DNA from: Eudorina sp. 2006-703-Eu-15
Lineage: Eukaryota > Chlorophyta > Chlorophyceae > Chlamydomonadales > Volvocaceae
Assembly: GCA_003117195.1 (NCBI GenBank)
Contig: BDSI01000029.1
Location: 558,001 to 622,000 of the forward strand
Direction: 5' to 3'
DNA: 64,000 nucleotides
Shown here: positions 24,720-34,756 of the stretch, piece by piece
How the letters are laid out: every line of letters begins with the position of its first letter
How positions within the stretch are numbered: the first letter of the stretch is position 1
Program-made: the position numbers and the translations under genes
Notes under the pieces: generated by a model
The model's database searches: none
What the model was told of the DNA's origin: nothing
Seen by the model: the letters and a program-made list of their open reading frames with translations, nothing else

Positions 24720-25425
24720 AGGGTACTTTGAATTAAACAAAGCCTGGTAGTAGGTTTTGTAAACATCATCCGCCACTGCGAATTTGCATGGACCATTGAA
24801 ATGGATCATAGGGACCGGGATACCTGACTTGGTGTGGATGGGGACCGGCATCTTGCCTGGTGGAACGGTATCAAAATGGAAGATGTCGTTAAAAATCTTG
24901 CAGCCTTCGTTACAGAGTGTAATACCATTGAAGCAATCCGTCAATGGCCCTGGCTTAACCATGTCATGGTGCGCATGCTGGACTGAGATACGGTACCCGG
25001 CTGCCACAACCCCGGGAAGGTGACACGGGCCATTGCTGCCGGTGATGTACATGTCAGGCATACCCAAGTCAGGTTAGATTGGCCCCAGTTCTCGTACTGG
25101 AATATCTGCAAGAAAGTCATGTCGAGGAAGTCATCGTGGCCCCGACCGCCTTTGCAATGAACGAATATTTGTGCATCAGTCTGAACACCTCGTGACCTGG
25201 CATCGTCCAAAAGTCGATTAATGCATCACAAAACTTGTCGAGAGCGTCCACGCTCCACAGAACCGCCTGACTGCACATTGAACAAGGGCTGACGATGTCC
25301 TCCGTGAACGGCTTCATCATCTCTTGCACATCACCAAATAATGCAACGTCTGAGTCCAGAGTGATGATGCGAGACAAACCCTCAGACCGAGCCAGGTCAG
25401 CCCACTCGCAAAAGGGGGTTAGGGT
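24720..25425 (-). pseudogene. Truncated inverted copy of the glycosyltransferase-like gene
   Basis: This matches the C-terminal two thirds of the gene at 31659-32798, from the FCEWADLARSEGL region (25425) to the C-terminal KYPDGGVY. The DxD-like segment ITLDSDVALFGDV is kept (about 25340). A frame disruption after MHKYS and short indels near 25000 break it. Because the LINE fragment is duplicated with it, the whole ~1-kb block was copied together. Confidence 0.8.
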
Positions 25426-25521
25426 CCTCAGTCGTAATGGAACTAACTAGTAAGTTAGTAGTCCACAGATTGATGGTATTGAATAATACCGTTTAGGTTG
25501 AAGCATCGGTATTTAACCGAT

Positions 25522-26084
25522 TCAAAATGCAAGCGCCATACGGCACGTGCGAACTTTGGACGAGCGGCCTTGTAGGCCTAACGTCGTTACATTCCCCCCT
25601 CTTGAATGCGAACCCGTCCTGGGGCGCCGGGAAGAAGTTACTTGAGCCACGTAGGGCAGGGGCACGCCTTTAGCGTACAGCTTGGTGTGGTACGCGTCTA
25701 CGGCAGCACGGCAGCCTCGCATGCAGTCTTGGGCGGATTCCCAGGAGTCGTACTCGGGGCCGCGCTTTTGCCAGCGCACGAGGTACTCCGTGCGGATCCG
25801 TCGACCACTGCGCGTGCCGCGGTGTGCGTGGATTTCTTCCACGAACCAGAGCGGCTCGCCCTGCTCAGCTGGTACAACGGGGGCTGGCGGTGCACTGCTG
25901 CTTGCGACGTAAATGCGCAGCAGGGAGACGTGGAAAACGTTGTGCATCCGGAGGTGCTCCGGCAGTTGGAGGCGCGCAGCGTTGTCACCAAGCCTCTGTG
26001 TGATGCGGAAGGGGCCAATGAAGCGCGGCATGAACTTGCCACGGCCCTTTGCGTTGGGCGCTCGGAAAGTGAAGTGAAGAACCA
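25522..26084 (-). pseudogene. Ty3/Gypsy chromovirus integrase C-terminus and chromodomain
   Basis: The minus frame reads FTFRAPNAKGRGKFMPRFIG, then DNAARLQLPEHLRMHNVFHV (the conserved integrase C-terminal linker ending in SLLRIY). A chromodomain follows: WFVEEIHAHRGTRSGRR, then TEYLVRWQKRGPEYDSWE. The frame ends shortly after GGNVTTLG. All upstream gag-pol (protease, RT, RNase H, integrase core) is missing. The gene ends where TGTAACGACG begins on the minus strand, the expected 5' TG of the 3' LTR. Confidence 0.9.
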
Positions 26085-26114
26085 GAGCGGCCTTGTAGGC
26101 CTAACGTCGTTACA
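26085..26114 (-). repeat. 30-bp LTR-edge repeat at a deletion junction
   Basis: The 30 bases beginning TGTAACGACGTTAGGCCTAC on the minus strand also occur at 25562-25591, where they follow the chromodomain ORF. The second occurrence is fused directly to the integrase C-terminal coding sequence. This fits a deletion joining the start of the 5' LTR to the end of pol. Confidence 0.7.
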
Positions 26115-27327
26115 CCCACAGACAGATAGGAATTACATATGATGAAGCAAATAATATTGCTTCTAACGTTATGGAACTTATAAATTCACGCGATGTACCG
26201 TTTGGATACGAGAGCATCGCGGTTTGCGTTCAGGGACCCGAGCGACTCGCTGAACGAGCCTGAGCATGCTCACGACCGGCGAGCGAGCCGTTGGCAGCTT
26301 TCATGTGCTTATGGAGGGCCCCGATGGTGGACCGAAAGGCGTGGAACCTCATAATTGTACGCAGTGTACCGCCGTTTGGATACGAGAGCATGCCGGTTTG
26401 AAGTTGAACTTCCCCTACCGGGTTGTTGGCATTCGTCATAATGCAGTTTATCTACTCAGTTGATCAAACGACCGTTGGTTGGTTAGTCAGTGCGAGTTCT
26501 AAGCATCAGGCAATGCCATCAGGTTTGGACATTATCTGCTGTTCGCCTAATTCGATCTGGCCTTTCCCTAGTGCTATTGCTGAGGCTGTGTTGGTTGGGT
26601 GAGCCACCATTGGCGCGTACCTGTGTCACGCACGCAGTTGGGGCAGGACTCCATATGTAGACTCCAGGAGGGCTGGCCGCAGGTCAGTAGCATCACTTAG
26701 TCCGCTGCTCGCCAGGCTGAGCAGCGATGTGTGTCGATTATGACGACCTAGGATTTCTTGATTGTACACTTGTGTGCGGTGCCGCCATGCGCCTCGCCAT
26801 GGTGCGCGCCACAAGCACATTTTTCACCCCTAAGCCTCACTCTCTCGACGTCCGCTACAACAAGTAAGTTGCTTCCAGTAACCCAGCGTTGAAGAAGATG
26901 TCAGGCGGATCGTGTCATCCCAGGATTACAGCTTCCCCTACCGTTCCTGCTTTGGGGGAGCGAGTACCGCCAATCGTTACACGATACACCGATTATGCAG
27001 TGTGTCGTGACATCATGGATCCCGATCCCTTGGTAGAGTTACCCGCTGTGCGCGAGTGCGCCTCTGCTTGTGTAGGTGGCTTTGCGTGGGGTTATGGCCC
27101 CTGTATTTTTACTTTATCCGCGGCGTTGAGGTGTGGAGGTGTCGTGGTATCGGTGGGGCCTTGTGTAACCCCGACCTTGGGGAGCCTGTCCGGGGCACTT
27201 GGGGAGCCTGTCCGGAGCGCCATGGTGGCGTTAGTTCATTTAGGCAGTGTATGGTGAGGAAGCCTCGGCTGTCGCCGGGGCTGTCACCGATGACCCGCGG
27301 GGTCCGCTGTAACATCCTAATAATAAT
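26115..27327. other. No gene seen; one ~55-bp direct repeat
   Basis: Mixed-composition DNA with short frames only. A segment around GTTTGGATACGAGAGCAT occurs at about 26166-26225 and again at 26346-26405. Two TTGGGGAGCCTGTCCGG-like units lie at 27178-27216. No family was recognised. Confidence 0.4.
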
Positions 27328-27420
27328 CCCGACCGGGTGTTCCAAAAGGCCCAGATAGCTCATAGGTGCCTCGTCTCACCAACTGCCCTGGTTGATCCCT
27401 TTTCGGGGTCAGCTGTGACG
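27328..27420 (-). repeat. SINE family 1, 3' fragment
   Basis: The plus-strand reading CCCGACCGGGTGTTCC...CCCAGATAGCTC matches 40876-40960, the 3' half of the minus-strand SINE copy, with a divergent inner edge. Confidence 0.65.
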
Positions 27421-27707
27421 GTCATTCATTCATTCATGGTTACCATGCAACATATCGGCACAACCCTCGGTGGAAGGTGGTGCCTACTTGCCCAGAGCTT
27501 CCACGGCACGCAGGCACATGCGGATTGCCGGTTTGACAACGCCGAGGGGGGGATATGATTGCAAGGCATACCTGACATGGCGGGTGCGGGATCCAGCTTT
27601 CGAGCTCTGCAGGCTACATAACAACGCCTCGTTTGGCAACGCCTCGTGTTGTTTCGGGAGTCTGATTGTTGGCTACCATCGCGAGTCTGGGTTGGCAGTT
27701 AGTTCTC

Positions 27708-27889
27708 GCTTTTTGGGCGGGGCCCCAGCGCGAAGCTTTTTGGGCGGGGCCCCAGAAACGCATGCGACTGAAAAGCGTAAAGAAGGAAATTGACAAGTAG
27801 GGGGTCGGCTTCCTTGAAGCCGGAAAAAGGGCGGGGCCCCCTACAATCCGTACAGGCCGCTTGATGAATACAATTTAACAATATGTATA
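27708..27889. mobile_element. Rearranged Y-end repeat pieces (both termini, next to the deleted Rep element)
   Basis: Two tandem half-copies of the hairpin terminus (GCTTTTTGGGCGGGGCCCCAG) lie at 27708-27755. The other terminus (ACAAGTAGGGGGTCGGCTTC) starts at 27793, and a piece of internal Y-end sequence in the opposite orientation runs to 27888. The Rep element begins at the next base or two. Confidence 0.7.
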
Positions 27890-28879
27890 AACTCGCGCGG
27901 AAAAAGAAAGTGGCCCTCTGCGTACGGAATCCCCCACTCGGGAAATCCAGTCTAGCAAAGCGCGGTCCGCAATGGAATGTTTTGCCCAATATGAATAGAG
28001 CTGTTTAAAACGTATTAGACGTTGGTTGCGCGCACGCGAATGGTGCGGTATCCAGGGAAATCGCTGCAAGCCGGTCATTTGCTTGCTCGCCGCTCCAGCG
28101 GCACCGCCCTAAAGCGCGATGGGTGCCTGTTGGCGCCGTTTTTGCTTATGGACATAGACAATCAAGGAAACCTCGCTCAGGGCTGGTGGCCCTGGGAAGA
28201 CCCTACAATGAATCTTGCAACTGTGACCGCGCTTATGGTTGTTTCCTGGCTTGCCATTGCCGCTGCACACAACGTTCTGTACCGTGGACCGCGGTGGGAT
28301 GAAATCAATCAGCGCGCGTACTGGCCTCGCCAACACAATCCTTGACCCAGACCTCGAGCCTCTGTTCCAACCACCGCAATGAGCCCGCCACCAAAGACTC
28401 CATGACTGAAACGCCCGACCAGAGGGTCTGTGAACTTTCTATCTTTGCTCCTGACCATGATATCGCGCCCAACGAGGTCGGGGACTGGACCTTCCTCTTG
28501 GAACGCCAAAGCAAGCGGACCATCCGCGACTACAAGACCGAGCCCATCCTCGAGAACGCCATGTTTACCGACCCCTACAATCCCTTCGAGAACTGGTATA
28601 AAGGCCTTTGCATTCTGAGCCTGCCCGCACATGCTGGGCCAGGAGTTCCTGCTGGAGGAGCACGCCGACTTGCTCCGCGACAACAACAACTTGCTGGGCA
28701 AGCCCTATCCGACTTTCACTATCTTTGTGAGATGGTTCAGAGACATCAACAGCCGCATCACCGGCCTGGACTGGGGAGACATGATCGCCGACGACTTCTG
28801 AACACCGGCTCGCCAACGCCAGTACATATTGTACATATCCTTCATATATGCGCTAATTACCTCTGTAACATACACCGGC
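27890..28879 (+). mobile_element. Rep (HUH) element, internally deleted copy A
   Basis: Both ends coincide with those of copy B (45156-47192): AACTCGCG on the left and AACATACACCGGC on the right. Bases shared with copy B run to about 28325 (GCGCGTACTGGCC). They resume at CGCCAACACAATCC, so roughly 1.05 kb containing the whole HUH domain and the intron is missing. The remaining 3' coding part is better preserved than in B and ends GLDWGDMIADDF followed by a stop. No flanking target duplication is visible. Confidence 0.8.
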
Positions 28880-29136
28880 GCTCCTGTCTGGACCTTTCTC
28901 AACAGTCCGCTGTGAACGTTCTTGCAATGCCACGCTTCGCGCTCCCGCAACGCTTCAGCGCTCATCTATATCTTCGCCTATCCTTTGCATTGCCCCGCGT
29001 CTACTCCTTTCCACACCCTTCGTCAGCTTCTCAGAGCCTTTATATGGACCGTACACGGCCGTGCTGAACCAGTTTTGTCACTATGCAACGCAAACTACTA
29101 AACTAACACATTCAGCAATATTATGATAGTTACAAC
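28880..29136. other. No gene seen
   Basis: About 250 bases between the Rep element and Y-end copy 2, unrelated to the right flank of Rep copy B. No motif, repeat or coding frame is recognised. Confidence 0.4.
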
Positions 29137-29674
29137 AAGGCTCAACATTATTGTATTATATCAGAGTTTTAAAATGCAAAGGGATAGCGTACCATGTACC
29201 AACAAGATCTCCAGTTCCGATGGCCGAAGTCCGGGTCTCACCGCGGCTTTTTCGCACCCTGTTTTTGCCTTATACTTGCTATGTAACTATTGATGGCAAA
29301 CTTTAGAGGTTCACGTCTGCTGCGGGCGTGCAACTGAAGGGCTGCATGCTTGCCGACGGACCAAACAACTACAGCTTCACGGAAAAACTTGAATGTTTCA
29401 AGCTTACTTTTTGATATCTGCTTGACAGACGGATGTGGTAATGCAGAGGCGTCTAGCGTTACGATAACAATGCAGATGCGATGACCGCCGTTGGCGGCGC
29501 GCCTGCTTGACCTTGCTCAATCTATGCACGCCGATCCACCTTCAATATCAACGACACCCTCAATGGCACCCTATCACTCTCTCACACTCTTGCGCGGTAA
29601 AAGCAAGCGGCCTGTACGGATTGTAGGGGGCCCCGCCCTTTTTCCGGCTTCAAGGAAGCCGACCCCCTACTTGT
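29137..29674 (-). mobile_element. Y-end repeat copy 2 (partial)
   Basis: This keeps the terminus CCCCCTACTTGT (reverse of ACAAGTAGGGGG) and about 540 bases of the body, and lacks the GGGCGGGGCCCC end. It is followed at once by duplicated segment D. Confidence 0.75.
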
Positions 29675-29724
29675 CGTTCTCTTGCGGCTTTACCGGGTCG
29701 GGCCTGGTGTCGGCATGGCTCCCT

Positions 29725-30170
29725 GCTTTGTTTGTGGTGCGTATGTACGTGCCATTGCTCGCGAACGTCTTGACACGACAACGAACTGCAGTGCCTGACC
29801 GCCGGCGCCGGCGGTGACTGAACGTACTTCTTTGGATGGCTTCCGGTCGCGACTTACGCTGCGCTTTTCTTTCTTAAATGGGACCCATGGATGGGCCGGC
29901 CGATGCCGGTCTTATCAAACTCTATCTGCCTCACGCCGGTACCTGCCAGCCATGATCGATGCCAGATCGGACAACGCACACAGCATTGATTGTGGTTCCT
30001 TTCCTAAACACCATTGTGTGTGGGTGTCGAGTTTGCTGCTGGCGTGGTCTTTCTCGCTGATGATATTGCGGTGTCCACATGGACCCACGACCACGCAGTT
30101 ACCGTGCATTCCCGTGTACAGGCCGGTTACCATCATGGTTTGCAGCATTATTGGTAATAGATTGATAGAC
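29725..30170. repeat. Duplicated segment D, uninterrupted copy
   Basis: This aligns with 3905-4301 plus 5455-5500 without the hAT insertion: CCGTGTACAGGCCGGTTACC is followed directly by TTTGCAGCATT. It gives a paralogous, though diverged, empty site for that hAT element. Confidence 0.65.
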
Positions 30171-31658
30171 GCGGGAGGGCGACGGAGGGGGCGCGTGGTC
30201 GGACTTGTAGACGTTGTGGGCCGCCTTTGCTTGGGACGGAGCCGCGCGGTACCCAACGCCTGCGTTGTCATTATTTGCATGCGCGTACATACATGCATAC
30301 GGCGTCCCTGTGTTGAGAGTGCCCGCTAACTGTGTCCGTACATTCGGCCATTGATCAACACAATCAGTGTCAACGAAGTGGATGGGTGGATGGATGGATG
30401 GATGGATGGATGTTTGAGCAGGGGGGGGAGAGTAGGGAGAGCCTACTGGAGGCGAGTTGAAGGTGCCGGGCCAGGTTTTAGGGGGGATTCTTCGTGACGT
30501 AATGAAATCTCAGGAATTCCGGGAAACTATGTATTACTTTGCCGTTAGGCGCTGGGCGGCGCCCCGCGGCACTCCCATCCCCCCCGATAAGTGATAGCAT
30601 CCCGGCCCAGAAATACGTAGCCCAGAAATACGTACCGTACTAAGTAGGACAGCTGCCACTTGTGCCTATGCGCCCTTGTCACGCGCCATCACTTTCATTC
30701 TTGCTGGTTCGCTGCGTCTGCGCACAGCAGCTCTGTTTGGCCTGGCAGCGGTTGGTCTTCATCGCGCCCTCTATCTCCGGCCAAGTCCGGCCAGCCATGT
30801 CGTAAAACGCTCCAGTAAAACGCAAGGCACGCCAGATTTACGAAATCGTTTTTAATTATTCACATTAAGTTAATACGGTAGTGTAGTGTTGTTGTGCTGA
30901 TAATTAAGAAAAAACAATACCGTGCACATTTCTGAACTAGGGTGCAGCGCATCTTAGCCGTGTACGTACGCGCCGCCAGGCAGTCAATTTAATAAAAAGA
31001 TCTAAATTTATATCGGTTGACTTAATTTCGTAGTAATTCTGGCATATGCATAAATAAAGATTCTGCGGTGATACACTGCGGTGCTGGTTTGGCAACTAAG
31101 CATGCATGGGCATCGTGCCTTACAGCGGTGGCGCGCGAGCAGCATGGTCCGGGCGGGGAATGCCGGTCGATTGATTATTGGTGCTCCCATCTTATTATTA
31201 ATAATTAGGCAATCAACCCGCCGAGTGCGAGGGCGTGCATGCACATCGTCGCTCGCAAAGGCGCAGCACCATCTCTCTCCATATATAAATACCATATATA
31301 TGGTTGATTTGGTTTATATGGTTTATATATAACCCTATACATAACCCTATATATATCCCTATAAATGTAACAATATCCACGAACTACAATTAAATATTTA
31401 GCTACAGATGTCTTGGCCTTCAATGCTACAGATGTCTTGGCCTTCAATGCTACACAGGCATTCCTCGTGGGCCTTATGCGGATGCTCGTCATCATGAATT
31501 GGATGAATTCTTCCTTTCTATACTCTGTGCTGCCACTAAAAATCATTTTTAGTTTGGATTATCCAAACCAAACTAAATTGGTATATTTAGTTGTACGCGA
31601 ACATCTGTAATTGTTCATCAGGCTACAGCACTCAACATAGCGTCTTATTGGCTTTTCC
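30171..31658. other. No gene seen; simple repeats and AT-rich DNA
   Basis: A (GGAT)n-type tract lies at about 30381-30412. A 24-bp tandem pair containing CTACAGATGTCTTGGCCTTC lies at about 31404-31451. The AT-rich stretch 31280-31360 (ATATATAAATACC-type) could serve as a promoter for the downstream glycosyltransferase-like gene, but no defined element was identified. Confidence 0.45.
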
Positions 31659-32798
31659 ATGGCCGCGATAGTTTCTTTCCTTTTGGGGCTAGCCTTGGCC
31701 CTCTCAACGGTCTCGGTAATCTCGGCGGAGTCACAGAACGATGCACCCAAAATAGCTATTCTCAGCTGGCAGCTGAATGGCACTATGATGAAAGTTTCTA
31801 AGGAGTGCGATCTTCACAAGGGTTCGAAGTGCTCCACTGAGAAGGTCTTTTCACTGGACTTGATACGCATCACCCGAATGTTTAACCCAGCATCTCAAAC
31901 CCGTTTTTACGTCATGCTCGATATGGATTATCTTGAGCGCGAGCCATACTATGCACAGCAACTGCACAGAGCACAAGTGGCGATCCGGCCGCGGGCTGCA
32001 TATCGGCAGCCTGGTTCACGCGCATTGGAGTATGAAAGACTTCAAAAAACAGCCGGCGCGAAGCACCTTGTGGAAATGCAAAGCCGCTTTTGCGAGTGGG
32101 CTGACCTGGCTCGGTCTGAGGGTTTGACTCGCGTCATCACTCTGGACTCAGACGTTGCATTATTTGGTGATGTGCAAGAGATGATGAAGCCGTTCACGGA
32201 GGACATCGTCAGCCCTTGTACAATGTGCAGTCAGGCGGTTCTGTGGAGCGTGGACGCTCTCGACAAGTTTTGTGATGCATTAATCGACTTTTGGACGATG
32301 CCAGGTCACGAGATGTTCAGACTGATGCACAAATATTCGCTCGTTCATTGCAAAGGCGATCGGGGCTACGATGACTTCCTCGACATGACTTTCTTGCATA
32401 TTTTCCAGTACGAGAACTGGGGGCAATTTAACCTGACTTGGGTATGCCTGACATGTACATCACCGGCAGCAATGGCCCGTGTCACCTTCCCGGGGTTGTG
32501 GCAGCCGGGTATCTCAGTCCAGCATGCGCACCATGACATGGTTAAGCCAGGGCCATTGACGGAATGCTTCAATGGTACTGCACTCTGTAACGAAGGCTGC
32601 AAGATTTTTAATGACATCTTCCATTTTGATACCGTTCCACCAGGCAAGATGCCGGTCCCCATCCATACCAAGTCAGGTACCCCGGTCCCTATGATCCATT
32701 TCAATGGTCCATGCAAATTCGCAGTGGCGGATGATGTTTACAAAACCCACTACCAGGCTTTGTTTAATTCAAAGTACCCTGATGGAGGTGTTTACTAG
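31659..32798 (+). CDS. Glycosyltransferase-like secretory protein, single exon
   Basis: An intact 379-residue frame. The N terminus is a signal peptide or anchor (MAAIVSFLLGLALALSTVSV). A GT-A-like layout follows: KIAILSWQLNG near residue 30, then RVITLDSDVALFGDV with the D-x-D-type metal motif near residue 160. Later come HKYSLVHCKGDRGYDDFLDM, several Cys and a His-rich stretch SVQHAHHDM. N-glycosylation-type NLT/NGT sites fit a secretory route. The region around residues 105-125 (RAQVAIRPRAAYRQP) looks less protein-like and may hold compensating frameshifts. The donor and acceptor are unknown. A truncated copy lies inverted at 24720-25425. The call rests on the signal peptide and DxD motif only. 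Confidence 0.55.
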   Translation: MAAIVSFLLGLALALSTVSVISAESQNDAPKIAILSWQLNGTMMKVSKECDLHKGSKCSTEKVFSLDLIRITRMFNPASQTRFYVMLDMDYLEREPYYAQQLHRAQVAIRPRAAYRQPGSRALEYERLQKTAGAKHLVEMQSRFCEWADLARSEGLTRVITLDSDVALFGDVQEMMKPFTEDIVSPCTMCSQAVLWSVDALDKFCDALIDFWTMPGHEMFRLMHKYSLVHCKGDRGYDDFLDMTFLHIFQYENWGQFNLTWVCLTCTSPAAMARVTFPGLWQPGISVQHAHHDMVKPGPLTECFNGTALCNEGCKIFNDIFHFDTVPPGKMPVPIHTKSGTPVPMIHFNGPCKFAVADDVYKTHYQALFNSKYPDGGVY

Positions 32799-33060
32799 GG
32801 AGCTAATAGTTCTGCAGTTATTATTCAATGGAGTCGGTTGTCTTGCTGGGCGCTGGAGGCCAACAGAGGACGTAGGGGCAGACACCGTGTACCTAGGGAA
32901 CAGCGGGTCTATCTGTCGTTGCTGTGAGGTCGAAGGTCAGGTCGAGGATGAAAAGCATGTCTTGCTATGCTAGGTTGTCCTGTGTACGACAGAATTCACG
33001 CGGAGGAAGGCTGCTGGAAGCCATGGATGGCCTGGGACTCAGCTCAGGTAGCAAGGCGTT
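32799..33060 (+). pseudogene. LINE zinc-finger fragment (second family), direct copy
   Basis: This abuts the stop codon of the glycosyltransferase-like gene and reads RELIVLQLLFNGVGCLAGRW, SICRCCEVEGQVEDEKHVLL, then a frameshift (missing G) before CPVYDRI-equivalent codons. It is the counterpart of 24392-24719, so gene and fragment were duplicated as one block. Confidence 0.7.
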
Positions 33061-33065
33061 GTGTG

Positions 33066-33330
33066 CAGGTGCAACCTTAGGTAGTACAGTTAGGTTGGGA
33101 CGCGGGACCAGGCTAGTTTTACCGCACCGGGCAGGGGCACGCCTCCGAATTGATGAGGAACGCGCCCTGGGTGCTGCAAGGACTTGAGGAGGTTGAACAG
33201 CGGACTGCGAATCCGGGGGAGAGTGCTTCGACTGTCTCCCGTATGGGGCGGGTTAGCGCCCTCGGGCAGCGTCGGCCCGGCAGATATGTAACGATTCACA
33301 CACACACACACACTCACACACACACACAGG
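33066..33330 (+). mobile_element. LINE 3'-end fragment E (family of copies A-C), with (CA)n tail
   Basis: Plus-strand match to the reverse complement of 11667-12040. It includes GGGACGCGGGACCAGGCTAG, the CTCCCGTATGGGGCGGGTTAG terminus, ATATGTAACGATT and a (CA)n tail at 33297-33328. The internal 3' UTR is shortened relative to copy A. The next bases (GGACTCCACTTT) equal the flank of LINE copy A at 11478-11489, so the LINE end and its flank are part of the same duplication. Confidence 0.75.
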
Positions 33331-33337
33331 ACTCCAC

Positions 33338-34299
33338 TTTTTTGGGCGGGGCCCCAGCGCGAAGCGCGTTCGGGGGGCCCCGCCCCCATGTGTCCGTCCG
33401 TCCGTCCGTGGGTAACGGCAAAACGTTCATTATCCGCTAAACTAATCGCGATGTTTGTTTATTTGGTTTGTCTGAAAAAAATTTGGTATTCTTGGTTCTT
33501 GGTTTGTCTGGAAAAAATTCTTTGCGCACAAACGGTCAAAGTAAGGCACCGCGGTCTCCACGGACCCGGATCAACGTCCACCCAACGCCTCTCGCGCTCA
33601 TGTTTGTTGCAACGGGTGCCGCGTGATGAATACTTGGATTAAGAATGGGCGGCGTGTGCTAAATTGAACTTCCATAGTGTTCTGATGTTAGATGCCACCA
33701 ACACCAAGATTTGCCTTTCTGTCTTGCCAGATGAATACAATTCAACATTATGTATTGAATCAAAATTTTAAGATGCAAAGGGATAGCATACCGAGTACCA
33801 ACGAGTTCTCCAGTTCCGATGGCCGAAGTCCGGGTCTCTTTTCGCACCCTGTTCTTGCCTTATATTTGCTATGTAACTATTGATAGCAAACTTTAGAGGT
33901 TCACGTCTGCTGCGGGCGTGCAACTGAAGGGCTGCTTTCTTGCCGACGGACCAAACAACTACAGTTTCAGGGCAAAACAAGAATGCTTCAAGCTTGCTAT
34001 GTGATCATCTGCTTGACAGACGGATGTGGTAGTGCAGAGGCGTCTAGCGTTACGATACGGTGACCGCCGTCGCCGGCGGCGCGTACTGCAGGATGGTTTC
34101 GGGGCTGCCGACGTGTTTGGGCTTGGTGAATCTATGCACGCCAATCCACCTTCAACATCAACGACACCCCCAATGGTAACCTTTCACTCTCTCACACTGT
34201 TGCGCGGTAATAGAGTTTTCGTTCTAAAGCAAGCGGCCTGTACGGATTATATGGGGCCCCGCCCTTTTCCGGCTTCGAGGAAGCCGACCCCTACTTGTC
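33338..34299 (-). mobile_element. Y-end repeat copy 3 (full length)
   Basis: The full body runs between the GGGCGGGGCCCC-bearing terminus (33344 onward) and the ...GACCCCTACTTGT terminus. The flanks GGACTCCACTTT (left) and CTGAGTGCTGATG (right) are contiguous in the paralogue at 11460-11489 (opposite strand). That gives a direct empty site with no evident target duplication. The body contains a short CA/TCCG simple repeat near the hairpin end, and no coding frame. Confidence 0.85.
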
Positions 34300-34440
34300 T
34301 GAGTGCTGATGCGTGCAGTAGTGTAAGTACGTGAGTTAAACTAAAGTGCATCGACCTGTGGTCATCCAGCGGTTTGATTGAACGAAGGGTTGGGTCTTGA
34401 GGGCCGCCATGGGGTGGATGTCGGATGTCGGACAAACACT
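34300..34440 (-). repeat. Segment duplicated from 11360-11470 (inverted)
   Basis: GAGTGCTGATGCGTGCAGTA through GGGCCGCCATGGGGTGGATG matches the reverse complement of 11360-11470 with few changes. It is the right flank of Y-end copy 3. Confidence 0.8.
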
Positions 34441-34756
34441 TCCTCACTTGGACTGGAATGCAAGGCCTCAACGGCTGTAACGTGGTGCACTGAAACACTG
34501 AAGCTCACCAAATATAAGCAATCCAGCAGGGCTTGTGAGAGAGAAGACGACGTTGACTCGCTCAAGTGCAACGCCCGCTCAAAATATCTAAGGCAAACCA
34601 TCTTTACCCTTCAAGGGCAGCGCATACGACAGCAAAGCAAAAATGTTCCGTGCGAGGCCATGTCCCATGGGCCAGCGACCGTGGAGCGACGTGCAGCTGT
34701 TTATCTGCTAATCGAACTGAACCCGCAGCTAACGGGGCCTGTTTTTGAATGTTGGA
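34441..34756. other. No gene seen
   Basis: A plus frame at 34378-35034 runs through here and into the satellite, but its start lies in a duplicated segment and it shows no motifs. It is not supported as a gene. Confidence 0.4.
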
